From Alphaproteobacteria bacterium (GTDB lineage Bacteria > Pseudomonadota > Alphaproteobacteria > Rhizobiales > Xanthobacteraceae), in NCBI GenBank assembly GCA_005883445.1, contig VAZL01000031.1:1-14734 (forward strand): 14,734 nucleotides of DNA. Reading direction: 5' to 3'. The stretch's first letter is position 1. Each line of letters begins with the position of its first letter. The translations under genes were made by a program, and so were the position numbers. The notes under the pieces are model-generated. The model worked only from the letters and a program-made list of their open reading frames with translations, did no database searches and was not told the DNA's origin. Positions 14,415 to 14,734 of the stretch are shown here, in pieces.

Positions 14415-14734
14415 ATGAAAATCGTCGGTTTCGAAGCCAACGCCGCGCTGCATCTCGGCGTGATCGAGGGCGATCAGGTCATCGATCTGCAGGCGGTCGA
14501 CAAGGCCATACCCGGCGATCTGGGCGAATGCCTGCGCCGCAACAACGGCGAGCTGTCCGCGCTCATGGATGCGGCCAAGCGCGCGCCCGCGAGCGCGCGC
14601 CGCCCGCTCAAGGGCCTGGCCTACGGTTTGCCGGTGGCGGCGCCGGGCAAAGTGATCTGCCTCGGCCTCAACTATCTCGATCATGTCAAGGAAGGCTCGC
14701 AGCGCGACAACATCCCGAAATTCCCGACCATCTT
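14415..14734 (+). CDS. Fumarylacetoacetate hydrolase family protein (partial, cut by right edge)
   Basis: Only the first 106 codons are present. The N-terminal FAH-type domain (MKIVGFEANAALHLGVIEG, 1-19) leads to KVICLGLNYLDHVKE (79-93), which matches the conserved start of the FAH catalytic core (K-x-x-C-x-G-x-N-Y-x-x-H). Family members are metal-dependent hydrolases, decarboxylases or isomerases of oxo-acids in aromatic and other catabolism; the substrate cannot be told from this part. The start is supported by GGGAG about 5 bases upstream. The metal-binding acidic residues would lie beyond the window. Confidence 0.88.
   Translation, partial: MKIVGFEANAALHLGVIEGDQVIDLQAVDKAIPGDLGECLRRNNGELSALMDAAKRAPASARRPLKGLAYGLPVAAPGKVICLGLNYLDHVKEGSQRDNIPKFPTI

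Overview
The window looks like chromosomal DNA of a GC-rich Gram-negative bacterium, most likely an alphaproteobacterium of the Hyphomicrobiales (Bradyrhizobium/Xanthobacter relatives). The basis is base composition, protein style (MltB-type transglycosylase with a C-terminal peptidoglycan-binding domain, a DoxD-like membrane protein, a two-gene egtB-egtD unit) and tight ATGA overlaps. The genus is inference. No tRNA, rRNA, CRISPR array, transposase or phage gene was seen, and no stretch over 300 bases lacks a gene.

Left part (1-5404): a probable selenium uptake and selenoneine module. On the minus strand, reading right to left, are senB (selenosugar synthase-like glycosyltransferase), a PhnD-like binding protein resembling the family named 'putative selenate ABC transporter substrate-binding protein', a PhnC-like ATPase and a fused double-domain PhnE-like permease that runs off the left edge. 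Diverging from senB, with the two start codons sharing one CATG, is senA (selenoneine synthase-like, an EgtB paralogue). Known chemistry is: SenC makes selenophosphate, SenB joins Se to a UDP-sugar, SenA couples the selenosugar to hercynine. senC/selD is not in the window.

Middle part (5373-8237): a two-gene minus-strand unit, a radical SAM/SPASM protein followed by a Tat-type cupin protein, runs into the end of senA with a 32-base tail-to-tail overlap. Next come a plus-strand DoxX/DoxD-like membrane protein and, convergent to it across a hairpin, an MltB-family lytic transglycosylase (minus).

Right part (9521-14734): a recent tandem duplication of a secreted GlcG/HbpS-like gene, one copy shortened by a stop codon. 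It is followed by egtB-egtD (ergothioneine sulfoxide synthase and histidine trimethyltransferase, overlapping by ATGA), an unrecognised protein with a faint ATP-grasp look, and the start of a fumarylacetoacetate-hydrolase family gene cut by the right edge.

Together, EgtD would make hercynine, which could be used by EgtB (sulfur, giving ergothioneine) and by SenA (selenium, giving selenoneine), with a dedicated ABC importer supplying selenium. Finding both chalcogen branches, their shared precursor enzyme and a candidate importer within about 13 kb is the main point of interest.
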